Shown here one piece after another: positions 1 through 8,477 of a DNA stretch of 29,943 nt. The DNA is from an uncultured Parafilimonas sp. Its GTDB lineage: Bacteria > Bacteroidota > Bacteroidia > Chitinophagales > Chitinophagaceae. Position numbers and translations under genes: made by a program. The notes under the pieces were generated by a model. That model had not been told where the DNA came from, did not search any database, and saw nothing but the letters and a program-made list of their open reading frames with translations. Where the stretch lies: the NCBI GenBank assembly GCA_937892395.1, contig CALAGJ010000199.1, forward strand, positions 1 through 29,943, in the 5' to 3' direction. Positions within the stretch are counted from its first letter, which is position 1, and every line of letters begins with the position of its first letter.

Positions 1-55
1 AACCCAGGGCCCATACATTAAAAGTGTATTGCTCTACCAGCTGAGCTACGGAATC
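1..55 (-). tRNA. tRNA-Lys (TTT), partial at window edge
   Basis: Read on the minus strand, the 5' end begins GATTCCG at 55, followed by the D-arm GCTCAGCTGGTAGAGC and an anticodon arm ATACA-CTTTTAA-TGTAT. The seven-base loop puts TTT in the anticodon position, giving lysine. The sequence runs into the start of the T-arm and is then cut by the window boundary, so the 3' half of the T-arm and the acceptor 3' strand are missing. A well-formed promoter lies just upstream (74-104). Confidence 0.93.
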
Positions 56-73
56 ATCCTCTTTGGAAGGGTG

Positions 74-104
74 CAAAAATAGAGGAATATGCTTTTGAAC
101 CAAA
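74..104 (-). promoter_or_regulatory. Bacteroidota sigma-70 promoter of tRNA-Lys
   Basis: On the minus strand TTTG (104-101) is followed by exactly 19 bases and then TATTTTTG (81-74), matching the Bacteroidota consensus TTTG-N19-TAnnTTTG. The tRNA 5' end is 19 bases further on. The tRNA-Ala promoter at 3218-3248 has the same boxes and the same spacing, which supports both. Confidence 0.75.
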
Positions 105-209
105 TATTTTAGTTTATTTTTTCAAACTGTTCTTTCCACAGATTTATAAACAGTATTACAGATCAAGCCATATTAATAACAGTATCAAAGCTTATCACCC
201 ATATTCTTT

Positions 210-217
210 TACATTTG
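210..217 (+). promoter_or_regulatory. -7 box upstream of the SDR gene
   Basis: TACATTTG matches the Bacteroidota -7 box TAnnTTTG and ends 20 bases before the ATG at 238. I see no good TTG-type -33 element at the expected distance, so only this half of the promoter is supported. Confidence 0.5.
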
Positions 218-237
218 CTCAAACATTTATTTTTAAT

Positions 238-1044
238 ATGTCTTTTTTTAGAAATAAAGTAGTGATAGTAACTGGTGGCACTGATGGAATTGGCAGGGCC
301 TTGGTAGATACTTTACTGGCAAGAGGAGCTAAGGTGGTAACCTGTGGACGTAATTATGATAAACTATATAACATTCAAACTCAATATGCAGAAAGACCAT
401 TCGCTGCTATTCCTGCGGATGTATCGGTAGAATCAGATTGTAAGAAGATTTGTGAAACTGCAATCCAGTTATTTGGTAGTATAGATTTTTTAATTAATAA
501 TGCGGGTATATCTATGCGTGCTTTATTCAGTGATACTAATATTGAAACTTTGCACAAGGTGATGGACATTAATTTTTGGGGTGCAGTATATTGTACAAAA
601 TATGCATTGCCTCATTTATTACAATCAAAAGGAAGCATAGTAGGTGTGTCTTCTATTGCAGGATACAGGGGGCTTCCAGGCAGAAGTGGTTATTCTGCTT
701 CAAAATATGCATTGCAAGGTTGGATGGAAGCACTACGAACAGAGCTGCTCCACAGCAATGTAAATGTAATGTGGGTATGCCCTGGATTTACGCAATCCAA
801 TATTAGGAATGTAGCATTAGATATAAAAGGACAACCACAAGGAGAATCTCCAATGGATGAACAATCTCTGATGACTGCATCGGAATGTGCGGCCCATATA
901 CTTGAGTCTATAGAAAAAAAAGAACGTACGTTAGTGCTTACTTCAAAAGGCAAACAAACGGTATGGCTCAATAGATTATGGCCTTCATTAGCCGACAGGC
1001 TTACCTATAAATTTTTTTTCAAAGATGGAAAACTGATCAAATAA
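238..1044 (+). CDS. Short-chain dehydrogenase/reductase (SDR) family oxidoreductase
   Basis: A 268-residue protein of classical SDR length. It carries the NAD(P)-binding TGxxxGIG motif at residues 12-19, NNAG at 87-90, a catalytic Ser in the VSS stretch at 137-139, and the YxxxK catalytic pair Tyr152/Lys156 (YSASK). The sequence therefore supports an intact, soluble NAD(P)H-dependent oxidoreductase. The substrate cannot be read from it; the layout resembles the broad DltE/YqjQ-like group of cytoplasmic SDRs. The ATG at 238 is the first in frame and follows a TACATTTG box by 20 bases. The next gene begins 12 bases after the stop, so the two are probably co-transcribed. Nothing looks truncated. 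Confidence 0.9.
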   Translation: MSFFRNKVVIVTGGTDGIGRALVDTLLARGAKVVTCGRNYDKLYNIQTQYAERPFAAIPADVSVESDCKKICETAIQLFGSIDFLINNAGISMRALFSDTNIETLHKVMDINFWGAVYCTKYALPHLLQSKGSIVGVSSIAGYRGLPGRSGYSASKYALQGWMEALRTELLHSNVNVMWVCPGFTQSNIRNVALDIKGQPQGESPMDEQSLMTASECAAHILESIEKKERTLVLTSKGKQTVWLNRLWPSLADRLTYKFFFKDGKLIK

Positions 1045-1056
1045 AGGCCTGCCTAC

Positions 1057-1884
1057 ATGGCTATCATTACATTAACAACAGATATTGGAACAAACGACTT
1101 TATTGTAGGTGCCATAAAAGGGCAGATGCTACAGGCATTGCCAGATGTACAGATAGCAGATATCACTCATAACCTTAGCCCAGATAATTATTTGCAAGCT
1201 GCTTATATCTGCAATGGGGCTTTTAGCCACTATCCTGATAATACCATTCATATTGTTTTGATTCAATTGTTTGAAGAGCCATTATCACATCTATTAATTG
1301 CAGAATATAAACGTCAATTCATTATTTGCCCGGACAATGGCATACTCACCATGATAGTCGGAGAGCGCCCATTAAATGTTTATGCTATTCCGATACCAAA
1401 GGCATTGAGTATGGGCATTTTGCATTATACAGCTCAAATCATATCATGGTGTAAGCAATTCATTGAAACCAATCAACTATCAAGCATAGCCACAGCTACA
1501 GCTACTTTTGTTGAAAAATATCCTCCACGATTTACGGCAGGTCAGGATTGGATTGATTGCCAAATCATTTATGTGGATCGATTTGAAAATGTAGTAATAA
1601 ATATCACCAAACAGGAGTTTGAAGAATATAGAAAAAGCAGGTCTTTTAAAATAGTATTGCCCAGTAGAACAGATACACATATAGAAGAAATTGTTTCTAA
1701 TTATTCCGCAGTAAAGCAAAGCGAAAAGGTAGCATGGTTTAATAGCGCCGGATACCTGGAACTGGCAGTAAAAAATGGAAACATTGCAGGTCTTTTTGGT
1801 CTAAAGAGCTATGCCGCACAACAATCTGAAGCCTTTACTAGTCGCCAATTAAACTATGAACGTGTAAGAATATTTTTTGAATAA
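1057..1884 (+). CDS. SAM hydroxide adenosyltransferase family protein (DUF62 / fluorinase-like fold)
   Basis: 275 residues, the usual length of the family, which in characterised members splits S-adenosylmethionine with water/hydroxide to adenosine and methionine. The N-terminus has the family signature LTTDIGTNDF (6-15) followed by VGAIKG (17-22), and PDNGIL lies at 92-97. The segment that in characterised members reads VDPGVGxxR and supplies an Asp and Arg of the catalytic triad is here IQLFEEPLS (69-77), so those residues are not recognisable. Divergence at this point may be common in Bacteroidota members, so activity should not be assumed. The C-terminal half with GxFGLKS-like spacing matches the beta-barrel domain of the family by position only. 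It probably shares an operon with the upstream SDR (12-base gap). Confidence 0.82.
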   Translation: MAIITLTTDIGTNDFIVGAIKGQMLQALPDVQIADITHNLSPDNYLQAAYICNGAFSHYPDNTIHIVLIQLFEEPLSHLLIAEYKRQFIICPDNGILTMIVGERPLNVYAIPIPKALSMGILHYTAQIISWCKQFIETNQLSSIATATATFVEKYPPRFTAGQDWIDCQIIYVDRFENVVINITKQEFEEYRKSRSFKIVLPSRTDTHIEEIVSNYSAVKQSEKVAWFNSAGYLELAVKNGNIAGLFGLKSYAAQQSEAFTSRQLNYERVRIFFE

Positions 1885-2246
1885 TAGCAGCCAAATTATA
1901 TCTTTAAAATCATTGGTTTGGGCATGGGAGCATAAGTCGAAAAGTTGTTTTTTTCATGACGCCGAAAGTAAATTTTAGGCACTATTGCAGAATACGGTTC
2001 AAAGAAATAATTACGATTTTATTTATACTTTGATTTAGATGATCCAGTTTGCATTTAATACAAAACCGAAACGCTCCATACATCATCAGGAAAGAAAAAT
2101 TCAAATAGTGTCCTATTTTATCTGTCAAAAATTAAAATCAAACAGGCACCTACATTATCTTTTAACTTTACATTCCAAGGTCGATTGCAAAATCTTGTTT
2201 TAACGCATACATTCGCACTGTTTAAAATCATTTTTCATTATTTCCC
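1885..2246. other. Intergenic region without a supported gene
   Basis: 362 bases between the DUF62 gene and corA. The longest ATG-started plus-strand frame (2039, about 54 codons) has a basic, low-complexity composition and matches no family I know. No convincing terminator follows the DUF62 stop. A weak promoter-like pair for corA lies at 2185-2215. Confidence 0.6.
2185..2215 (+). promoter_or_regulatory. Weak candidate promoter of corA
   Basis: TTGC (2185-2188), then 19 bases, then TACATTCG (2208-2215), one mismatch from TAnnTTTG. The box ends 31 bases before the ATG. Chance matches of this quality are common in AT-rich DNA. Confidence 0.3.
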
Positions 2247-3185
2247 ATGATCCAATACTTCAAAAACATATCTGGGCAAACTGTTAGTATTGACAATCTT
2301 GAGCAGGGTACGTGGGTAAACCTATTACCACCATTTAAAGAGGAGGAATTTCAGGAACTTTCAAAACAAATGAATATTCCGATAGAATTTTTAAGGGATT
2401 CTTTGGACATAGACGAAAGGCCACGATTTGAGGAAGAAGATAATGTGAAATTTCTTGTATTAAAAACACCTGCTGAAAACAATTCATTCAATGATAGTGA
2501 TGCCTATTATATTACCATACCAATTTGTGTTATTCTAACCCATCACCATATCATTACTGTCAATTCTTTTGATAATGCAGCCATCAATAAATTTTTGAAC
2601 AGTTTTGAAAAAAGACAACCAGATAAAAAGAGTATGATGGTACTCAAAATTTTTGAAAAAGTAGTTACCAACTTCATGGAATTTCTAAAAGAAATAAACC
2701 ATCGAAGAAATATGTATGAGCAGGAATTATATAATAGCAATAGGAATGAAGAGCTATTGCATTTAATGCGTATTCAAAAAAGTTTAGTATATTTCGTAAC
2801 TGCACTGCGGAGCAATGAATTGCTGATGATGAAATTGGAGCGTACCAATTTTCTGGCGTTGAATGAAGATGAAAGAGAATTTTTAAATGACTTAATTGTA
2901 GATACAAGTCAGGCACTCGAAATGGCTAATATTTATACCACAATACTAAGTAGTACATTGGATGCTTTTGCCAGCATTATTAGTAATAATTTGAATAATA
3001 TATTAAAGCGTCTTACTTCCATTACAATTATTTTATCATTGCCTGCATTAGTAGCCAGTATTTATGGTATGAATGTAGAAATCCCATTTGCAAATACGGC
3101 CCATGCATTTTATATTCCTATCGTGCTGAGTTTAGTTGTATCAGTTATTATTGCTGCTTATTTTATGAAGAAGAAATGGTTTTGA
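2247..3185 (+). CDS. corA: CorA-family divalent cation transporter
   Basis: 312 residues, typical for CorA. The first ~240 residues are acidic and helical, as in the cytoplasmic funnel domain. The C-terminus has two membrane segments (about 257-279 and 288-306) separated by the pore-mouth signature YGMN (273-276), whose Gly-Met-Asn is the hallmark of the family. The protein ends in a short basic tail, as in CorA. The usual role is Mg2+ (sometimes Co2+ or Ni2+) uptake as a homopentamer in the inner membrane; some GMN proteins transport Zn2+ instead, so the ion is inferred. It stands alone, with tRNA-Ala downstream under its own promoter. Confidence 0.93.
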   Translation: MIQYFKNISGQTVSIDNLEQGTWVNLLPPFKEEEFQELSKQMNIPIEFLRDSLDIDERPRFEEEDNVKFLVLKTPAENNSFNDSDAYYITIPICVILTHHHIITVNSFDNAAINKFLNSFEKRQPDKKSMMVLKIFEKVVTNFMEFLKEINHRRNMYEQELYNSNRNEELLHLMRIQKSLVYFVTALRSNELLMMKLERTNFLALNEDEREFLNDLIVDTSQALEMANIYTTILSSTLDAFASIISNNLNNILKRLTSITIILSLPALVASIYGMNVEIPFANTAHAFYIPIVLSLVVSVIIAAYFMKKKWF

Positions 3186-3217
3186 TGGGTCAAGAATGAT
3201 TGTCGTAGTATGATATT

Positions 3218-3248
3218 TTTGGTGAATTAAACTGCGTGCCTATTTTTG
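3218..3248 (+). promoter_or_regulatory. Bacteroidota sigma-70 promoter of tRNA-Ala
   Basis: TTTG (3218-3221), exactly 19 bases, then TATTTTTG (3241-3248). This is a full consensus match, and the tRNA starts 26 bases downstream. It is the same arrangement as the tRNA-Lys promoter at 74-104. Confidence 0.78.
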
Positions 3249-3273
3249 CCCTCTTCTTATAAAAGTTCTTTAC

Positions 3274-3348
<75 letters not shown>

Positions 3349-3357
3349 ATTTTTTAC

Positions 3358-3386
3358 AACCGCCTTTTGGCGGTTTTTATTTTTTG
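3358..3386 (+). terminator. Rho-independent terminator after tRNA-Ala
   Basis: Perfect 7-bp stem AACCGCC (3358-3364) / GGCGGTT (3369-3375) with a TTTT loop, running into TTTATTTTTT. The tract ends only two bases before the mltG start codon at 3389, so mltG transcription from upstream must pass through this hairpin. Confidence 0.85.
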
Positions 3387-3388
3387 TT

Positions 3389-4426
3389 ATGCGCAAATTT
3401 TTTTTACCCGCAGGTATCATTGTTCTCGTTGCCATTTTTTGTGGTCTATATTTATTATTAAGTACTGCTACCAATTTTGAAAAAGAAAAGCAATACATCT
3501 ATGTGAAGCCAGGAGCAGATCCCAGAAAAACCATTTCGCAACAAATAGATACTTCAACATTAATAAAGAGAACTGGATTATGGTTATGGATGATGGACAT
3601 CACTCATAGTTGGGATAGAGTGTCTGCTGGACGCTTCGAAATAAAAAAAGGAATGAATTTATATGATATCGTGATTTTATTTAGACGAAATCAACAATCT
3701 TCCGTTAAGTTAATTATCAATAAACTGAGAACACCCGAAGATTTTTCCAAATTAGTGGCCAAAAATTTCATGATAGATAGTGCCACCATGTATGAATTTC
3801 TTACAAATGCTGATAGTCTTGCCGCAGCAGGTTTTTCAACAGATACCTGGATGATAGCAATCATTCCTAATACCTATGAATTGAGTTGGACAGCAACGGC
3901 CGGTACCATATATTCCAGACTTTGTTCAGAACAAAAAAAGTTTTGGTCAAAGAATAATAGACTTGAAAAGGCTACTGCATTGGGTTTCACATCAGCACAG
4001 ATATACACCATTGGTTCTATTGTAGAAGAAGAAACAAATAAAAATGATGAGAAAGGAAATGTGGCAAGCGTGTATATGAATAGGGTAAACAGTAATATGC
4101 CACTTGGGGCAGACCCCACCATCAAGTTTGCTTTAAAGGACTTTAGCCTTAAAAGAATTTTATACAAACACCTGTCGGTGGAGTCTCCGTACAACACTTA
4201 TAAAAATATAGGGCTTCCTCCTGGTCCTATTTGTACTCCTCAAATAGTAACCATAGATGCTGTGCTGAATGCTCCAAAAACAGACTATATATTTTTTGTT
4301 GCAAAAAGTGATTTTAGTGGCTATCATCATTTCAGTGTTACTTTTGCAGAGCATAGTCAATATGCAAAAGAATATCAAGATAGCTTAAATGCTTTTCTTC
4401 TTCGTAAACAGCAGCAAAAGCAATAA
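3389..4426 (+). CDS. mltG: Endolytic murein transglycosylase MltG (YceG-like)
   Basis: 345 residues with an N-terminal membrane anchor (about 7-25) and a periplasmic body. The catalytic signature is SIVEEET (210-216), corresponding to the Glu of E. coli MltG in SIVEKET, followed by VASVYMNR (225-232). PLGADPT (238-244) and SPYNTY-x3-GLPPGPI (266-281) are further family landmarks. The enzyme cuts nascent peptidoglycan glycan strands near the membrane and is thought to set strand length. The frame stays open upstream into the tRNA, but a start there would translate tRNA and terminator sequence; the ATG at 3389 gives the normal N-terminus. It heads a tight operon with yihY (6-base gap) and a thioesterase. 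Confidence 0.93.
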   Translation: MRKFFLPAGIIVLVAIFCGLYLLLSTATNFEKEKQYIYVKPGADPRKTISQQIDTSTLIKRTGLWLWMMDITHSWDRVSAGRFEIKKGMNLYDIVILFRRNQQSSVKLIINKLRTPEDFSKLVAKNFMIDSATMYEFLTNADSLAAAGFSTDTWMIAIIPNTYELSWTATAGTIYSRLCSEQKKFWSKNNRLEKATALGFTSAQIYTIGSIVEEETNKNDEKGNVASVYMNRVNSNMPLGADPTIKFALKDFSLKRILYKHLSVESPYNTYKNIGLPPGPICTPQIVTIDAVLNAPKTDYIFFVAKSDFSGYHHFSVTFAEHSQYAKEYQDSLNAFLLRKQQQKQ

Positions 4427-4432
4427 ATAATT

Positions 4433-5383
4433 TTGAATAGGGTTGTGCAAAAAATAGTAGAAGCAAAATGGATAAAGTTCCTATTGAAAAAAAGTAAGGC
4501 ATGGAGTATTCCTGGTTTTGCAGGACTACCAATTTATGATGTGGTTCATTTTATTGTAGGCCAGATCAACACTGTTGGGCTTCGTGATAGGGCATCTTCC
4601 ATAGCATTCAATTTTATAATGGCAATACCTGCGTCTGCCATTTTTTTATTTACTCTCCTACCGTATTTTCCCTTCTCTGAGCGTATCTTTAATGAATTGA
4701 ATAGATTGATTAGTGAAGCAATGCCCAATCCTGAATCAAGAGAACTTATTGTTACAAACCTCAATGAACTATTGAATATTCCTAAAAACGGTTTACTCTC
4801 TTTAGGCTTTATACTCGCACTTTATTATTCATCGAATGCAATGGCAGGCATCATCAGAGCTTTTGATAAATCATTACCCGAAAAAAGAAAAGGCAATTTT
4901 TTTATTTATCGCTGGAGGGCTATCAGGCTTACAATGGTATTGCTTTTACTTTTGGTTGGTACCATTATACTCACCATTGGTCAGGGAGAGCTTTTCAAAA
5001 AACTATTACTTTCATTTGAAATAAGGAGAACCACTACCATCTTTTGGTTAGGGGTTATTCGATTTTTGCTTACAGTAAGTTTGTTTCTTTTTTCTATAGC
5101 CTTAATCTATAAATACGCTCCATCTGTACATAAGAGATGGAAATTGATTTCCCCGGGTGCTATATTAGCTACTGTTCTCATTATGCTGGCTACATGGCTA
5201 TTTTCAATTTGGGCTCAAAGCTTCGCTACCTACAATAAAGTTTATGGTTCCGTTGGTGCATTACTGCTGGTTATGTTACTTATGTTTTATAATGCCCTGA
5301 TGCTGCTGATTGGTTATGAACTCAACGTGAGTATCCATCATTTGAAGTGGCAAGCAGACAAGCGAAAAAAGCATTCAAAATAA
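4433..5383 (+). CDS. YihY/BrkB family inner-membrane protein
   Basis: 316 residues with about six hydrophobic segments. The C-terminal stretch YNKVYGSVGALLLVM followed by YELN is the characteristic end of the YihY/BrkB family (once annotated as ribonuclease BN), and LYYSSNAMAGI matches its central motif. The molecular function of the family is not settled; transport or an envelope role is the usual suggestion. The start is a TTG at 4433, six bases after the mltG stop; a GTG at 4442 is the nearest alternative. The next gene starts six bases after its stop, so it sits in the middle of a three-gene operon. Confidence 0.88.
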   Translation: MNRVVQKIVEAKWIKFLLKKSKAWSIPGFAGLPIYDVVHFIVGQINTVGLRDRASSIAFNFIMAIPASAIFLFTLLPYFPFSERIFNELNRLISEAMPNPESRELIVTNLNELLNIPKNGLLSLGFILALYYSSNAMAGIIRAFDKSLPEKRKGNFFIYRWRAIRLTMVLLLLLVGTIILTIGQGELFKKLLLSFEIRRTTTIFWLGVIRFLLTVSLFLFSIALIYKYAPSVHKRWKLISPGAILATVLIMLATWLFSIWAQSFATYNKVYGSVGALLLVMLLMFYNALMLLIGYELNVSIHHLKWQADKRKKHSK

Positions 5384-5389
5384 TTATTT

Positions 5390-5836
5390 ATGGAAAATTA
5401 TTATAAAAGTCCTGAGATCAGATGGTCAGATATTGATGCAAATATGCATTTGAGACATTCCGTTTACTATGATTGGGGTGCATATACCAGGTTGTGTTTT
5501 TTGAATGAACATGGCCTTACAGCACAGGTATTTGCCAAAGAGCAGTTTGGGCCTATATTGTTTAGGGAAGAATGTATATTTAGAAAAGAAATACATTTTG
5601 GTGATTCGGTATCCATAGATGTAAAACTATTGACATGTAGGCCTGATCTGAGCAGATGGAGCATTCAGCATCAAATAAAAAAGAATAATGATATTCATTG
5701 TGCAACGCTTACGGTAGATGGTGCTTGGCTTCACATTCCCACCAGAAAACTTACCTGTCCGCCTGAAATTTTTATTGAGCAATTTTTGAAAATTCCTAAA
5801 AGTAACATCTTTGAATGGGAGCCTGTAAGTAAATGA
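5390..5836 (+). CDS. Hotdog-fold acyl-CoA thioesterase (4HBT-like)
   Basis: 148 residues, the length of a single hotdog domain. The N-terminal signature RWSDIDANMHL (11-21) corresponds to the DTDxxGHVN active-site region of 4-hydroxybenzoyl-CoA thioesterase/YbgC-like enzymes, with Asp16 at the usual catalytic Asp position and VYYDW after it. The enzyme would hydrolyse acyl- or aroyl-CoA thioesters in the cytoplasm; the acyl group cannot be inferred. A His replaces the more usual Asn at the HVNN site (HLRH here), typical of more distant members. It is the last gene of the mltG-yihY cluster, with no clear terminator after it. Confidence 0.83.
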   Translation: MENYYKSPEIRWSDIDANMHLRHSVYYDWGAYTRLCFLNEHGLTAQVFAKEQFGPILFREECIFRKEIHFGDSVSIDVKLLTCRPDLSRWSIQHQIKKNNDIHCATLTVDGAWLHIPTRKLTCPPEIFIEQFLKIPKSNIFEWEPVSK

Positions 5837-5903
5837 CTGTAAATTTTATGGGAAAAAAATTAGAAAACACGAAATTTGCACAATTCAAAATTAGTATCTG
5901 ACC

Positions 5904-6731
5904 ATGAGGAGTTTTTTTTTGCAACTATATGAATCTAAAGTTTCAATATTCATTTTGTCCATCTCGATATTAATAAGCTCTTGTAAACATTATGAGCGTA
6001 TTGCTTATTTTAAAGATTTTTCTGATAGCTCATTGCCGGAGGCAATACAAACTCATGCTTTTAAAAGTCCGCTCATAAAACCCGATGATGTACTAACAAT
6101 AACGATACAAACCATTGATAACGAAGTAACATCATTACTTAATAGTGGTACAAGCAGCACAGGAATTGGCGGTAATGTGCCAGTATTAGGAAGTGCAACA
6201 ACAGGGCAGGCATCAAATGGATATTTGGTGGATAGAGAAGGTAGAGTAGAGCTGCCATTTGTTGGAAGAGTAAAAATAGCAGGCCTTTCGACCGAAGATG
6301 CAAAGGAAGAAATACGCAAACAGGTTGATAAATATTTTAATGAGCCTGTCATCAATGTGCGCTTTGCAAACTATAAAATTACAGTTTTGGGTGAAGTAGC
6401 ACGTCCATCTTCCTACATCATACCAAACGAGAAAGTGAATGTATTTGATGCTTTAGGACTTGCAGGTGATATGACCATATATGGGCGAAGAGAAAATGTG
6501 TTATTGATAAGGGATAGTCTTACTTATAAAAAATTGATTAGGCTTGATTTAAATTCAAAATATGTCATTACTTCCCCATATTTTTATTTAGAACCCAATG
6601 ACGTAATATATGTGGAGCCTACGGATTCAAAAGTGGCAACAACTGATGCCTACAGAAACAGAGAAATTGCATTGTATAGTGCTGGCTTATCCATACTTCT
6701 TATAGTTGTAAGCCGTATTCTATTTAAGTAA
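5904..6731 (+). CDS. Wza-like outer-membrane polysaccharide export lipoprotein
   Basis: 275 residues. The N-terminus has a lipoprotein signal with lipobox ISSC (Cys27). Residues about 60-150 form a poly-export domain (PDDVLTITI; GRVELPFVGRVKIAGLS), followed by one SLBB domain starting near ITVLGEVARPSSY, and a C-terminal hydrophobic helix (about 255-273). The domain order is that of Wza-type outer-membrane export channels for capsule or exopolysaccharide. The normal next gene in such operons is a Wzc autokinase; here its remnant begins 22 bases downstream and is broken. The gene itself is intact. A second, much larger exporter lies at 15268, so this copy may be idle or serve another polymer. 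Confidence 0.9.
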   Translation: MRSFFLQLYESKVSIFILSISILISSCKHYERIAYFKDFSDSSLPEAIQTHAFKSPLIKPDDVLTITIQTIDNEVTSLLNSGTSSTGIGGNVPVLGSATTGQASNGYLVDREGRVELPFVGRVKIAGLSTEDAKEEIRKQVDKYFNEPVINVRFANYKITVLGEVARPSSYIIPNEKVNVFDALGLAGDMTIYGRRENVLLIRDSLTYKKLIRLDLNSKYVITSPYFYLEPNDVIYVEPTDSKVATTDAYRNREIALYSAGLSILLIVVSRILFK

Positions 6732-6753
6732 ATATTGATAAATAAAAATTGTG

Positions 6754-7401
6754 ATGAGTGACAGTAAGAACAGTCTCATTCAGGATGATGTTTTTGACTT
6801 AAAAAATTAATTTTCAAATTTTTATATTTTTGGAAATATTATTTATTGAGTCTAATACTTTGCATTTTACTTGGAGCAATTTATACTAGGTATTCAAATC
6901 CTATGTATAAAATTCATTCCAAGCTATTCATTCAAGAGCCGGAGGGTTCGAAAGGTGTTACATCCGGTTTTCTTTCATCATCACAAGTTATGGATTTTAG
7001 TGGATTGGTTGATGTACAAAATAATATTTATAACGAACTATATATTTTGCAAACAAGAGATTTACTCAATAGGGTAGTTGATAAAATGGATCTTACAAAG
7101 GTTTATCGTACAGAAGGCAGTATAAGGGATGTGGATCAATATAATCGTTCTCCTTTTAAAGCATATTTTGAACCTGCTTAAGATAGTATGCCGGATAAAA
7201 ATATGCATATCGTATTTGGCAAACTTGTTTCTACAACTGATTTTGTTATAACTATCGGAGAAAATACATATAAAGCAAAACTTGGTGATACAATTCGTTT
7301 GCAACAGGGAAATTTAGTTTTAACTGCTACAGGTCAGTCATTTTAGTAAAACCATATGTGCTTACGATTCGCTCAAAAGAAGCAATGTTTGCAGAAATAA
7401 A
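6754..7401 (+). pseudogene. Decayed Wzc-like polysaccharide co-polymerase/tyrosine kinase, N-terminal fragment
   Basis: The original ATG is at 6754. After about 17 codons the frame is lost in an A6 run (6801-6806); adding one base restores a frame encoding a first membrane helix (LSLILCILLGAIYTRYSN) and a Wzz-type periplasmic region (IHSKLFIQEPEG; DVQNNIYNELYILQTRDLL). That frame meets an in-frame TAA at 7179-7181, resumes with a beta-rich segment (MHIVFGKLV, VITIGENTYKAKLGD), and loses frame again at a T4 run (7341-7344). It reads on to about KPYVLTIRSKEAMF, where the Wzc similarity stops. The second helix and the whole C-terminal kinase domain with its Walker motifs are absent. It follows the Wza-like gene, the usual order. 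Confidence 0.8.
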
Positions 7402-8477
7402 AACAACTACAGCTATGGATTCAACGGAAAGGAAAATGATAATGAAGTAAAAGGGAAAGGTAATCAGATTGATTATGGTATGAGAATTTACGAATCAAGA
7501 TTGGGAAAATTTTTATCCGTTGACTTACTTACAAGAAAATATCCTATGTTATAGTCATTTCAATATGCTTCTAACAGACCAATTGATGGAATAGACATTG
7601 ATGGTTTAGAATATCTTCCCTATCATAAATCAATGTATCAATTAGAGTATTCCACTACAATTTCAACAATAACCTCAAGGAATGGAAAACAAACAACTGC
7701 TACGACATAAAATGTTGTTGTAAATACAGTTTATGCCAATATACCTTCAGCATTACAAGATTCTAAAACAAATAGTTTTAAATATGTTTCAGGTGGGACA
7801 TTAACAGCTTGGGGTAGAGATTGGGATACAGATAAAGATGGGGCAATTGTTTATCAGTCAGGTAAGTACTATCAAAAAGGCCCAAAATTTTATGGAATGG
7901 CAGACGGAGGACAAGACCCAGAGCCAACTGCATCTACAAGTGGAATGGGAGGAGGTGCAGTTAATTCAGCAAGAAATAATGCTGCAAATGCTGCCGCAGG
8001 TGCTTTAGGCGAAGGGGGTGCAGGATTATAGCAAGTCAGTTTAATAAGAAAATATGGAGTGCTTTAGGAAATGAATAAGAACTAAGAAAAGGATTTTATA
8101 ATGCAACTAATATAGATGAAGCTTATAGGGCAAATAATCTTATTGGTGATAAATCATTGTTTAATGCTTCAGGACGTACAGGACTAATTAATTTCCTTAC
8201 AGACGGCTCATTAAATACAAGTTTTGCTGATGGCTTAAAAGATGGATTTGTTAATGACCACAGAAGCGTTTGGGCTGATTATAGTACAATCCGTAGAAAT
8301 ATTTATGGTAATTCTTTAAAGGTTGCTTATACGGGTCTGCAAATGATGCAGCAGCAAGGAATTGAGATAAGAGCAGAAACCATATCAGCCGTACAAGGAA
8401 CATTGCAGAAATATAAAGCAAATGGAGGTGGTACAGAATACGACACCATAAACCAATTTACAACGCCTAAAAAATGA
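7402..8477 (+). pseudogene. Decayed Rhs-repeat protein C-terminal end with variable tip
   Basis: The frame through 7414 gives YGFNGKENDNEV, then DYGMRIYESRLGKFLSVD and FQYASNRPIDGIDIDGLEY, which is the Rhs repeat-associated core domain that precedes the variable C-terminal tip of polymorphic-toxin Rhs proteins. The frame is broken by in-frame stops at 7552-7554, 7708-7710 and 8029-8031. At the last of these the reading shifts by one base into another frame, which has one more stop (8076-8078) and then runs open to 8477, ending TTPKK. The tip (about 8031-8477) resembles no toxin family I recognise. No Rhs beta-propeller repeats lie upstream; the fragment abuts a Wzc remnant directly. The many substitution-type stops argue for real decay rather than sequencing error. 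Confidence 0.82.

Noticed and set aside
2039..2203. Plus-strand frame of about 54 codons starting at ATG 2039
   Set aside because: Composition is basic and low complexity, it has no recognisable motif, and the spacing to neighbours gives no support. It is likely chance.
7179..8078. Possible stop-codon recoding suggested by repeated in-frame TAA/TAG codons
   Set aside because: All other genes in the window end normally at TAA, TAG or TGA, and the same stretch also has frameshifts, so decay explains it better.
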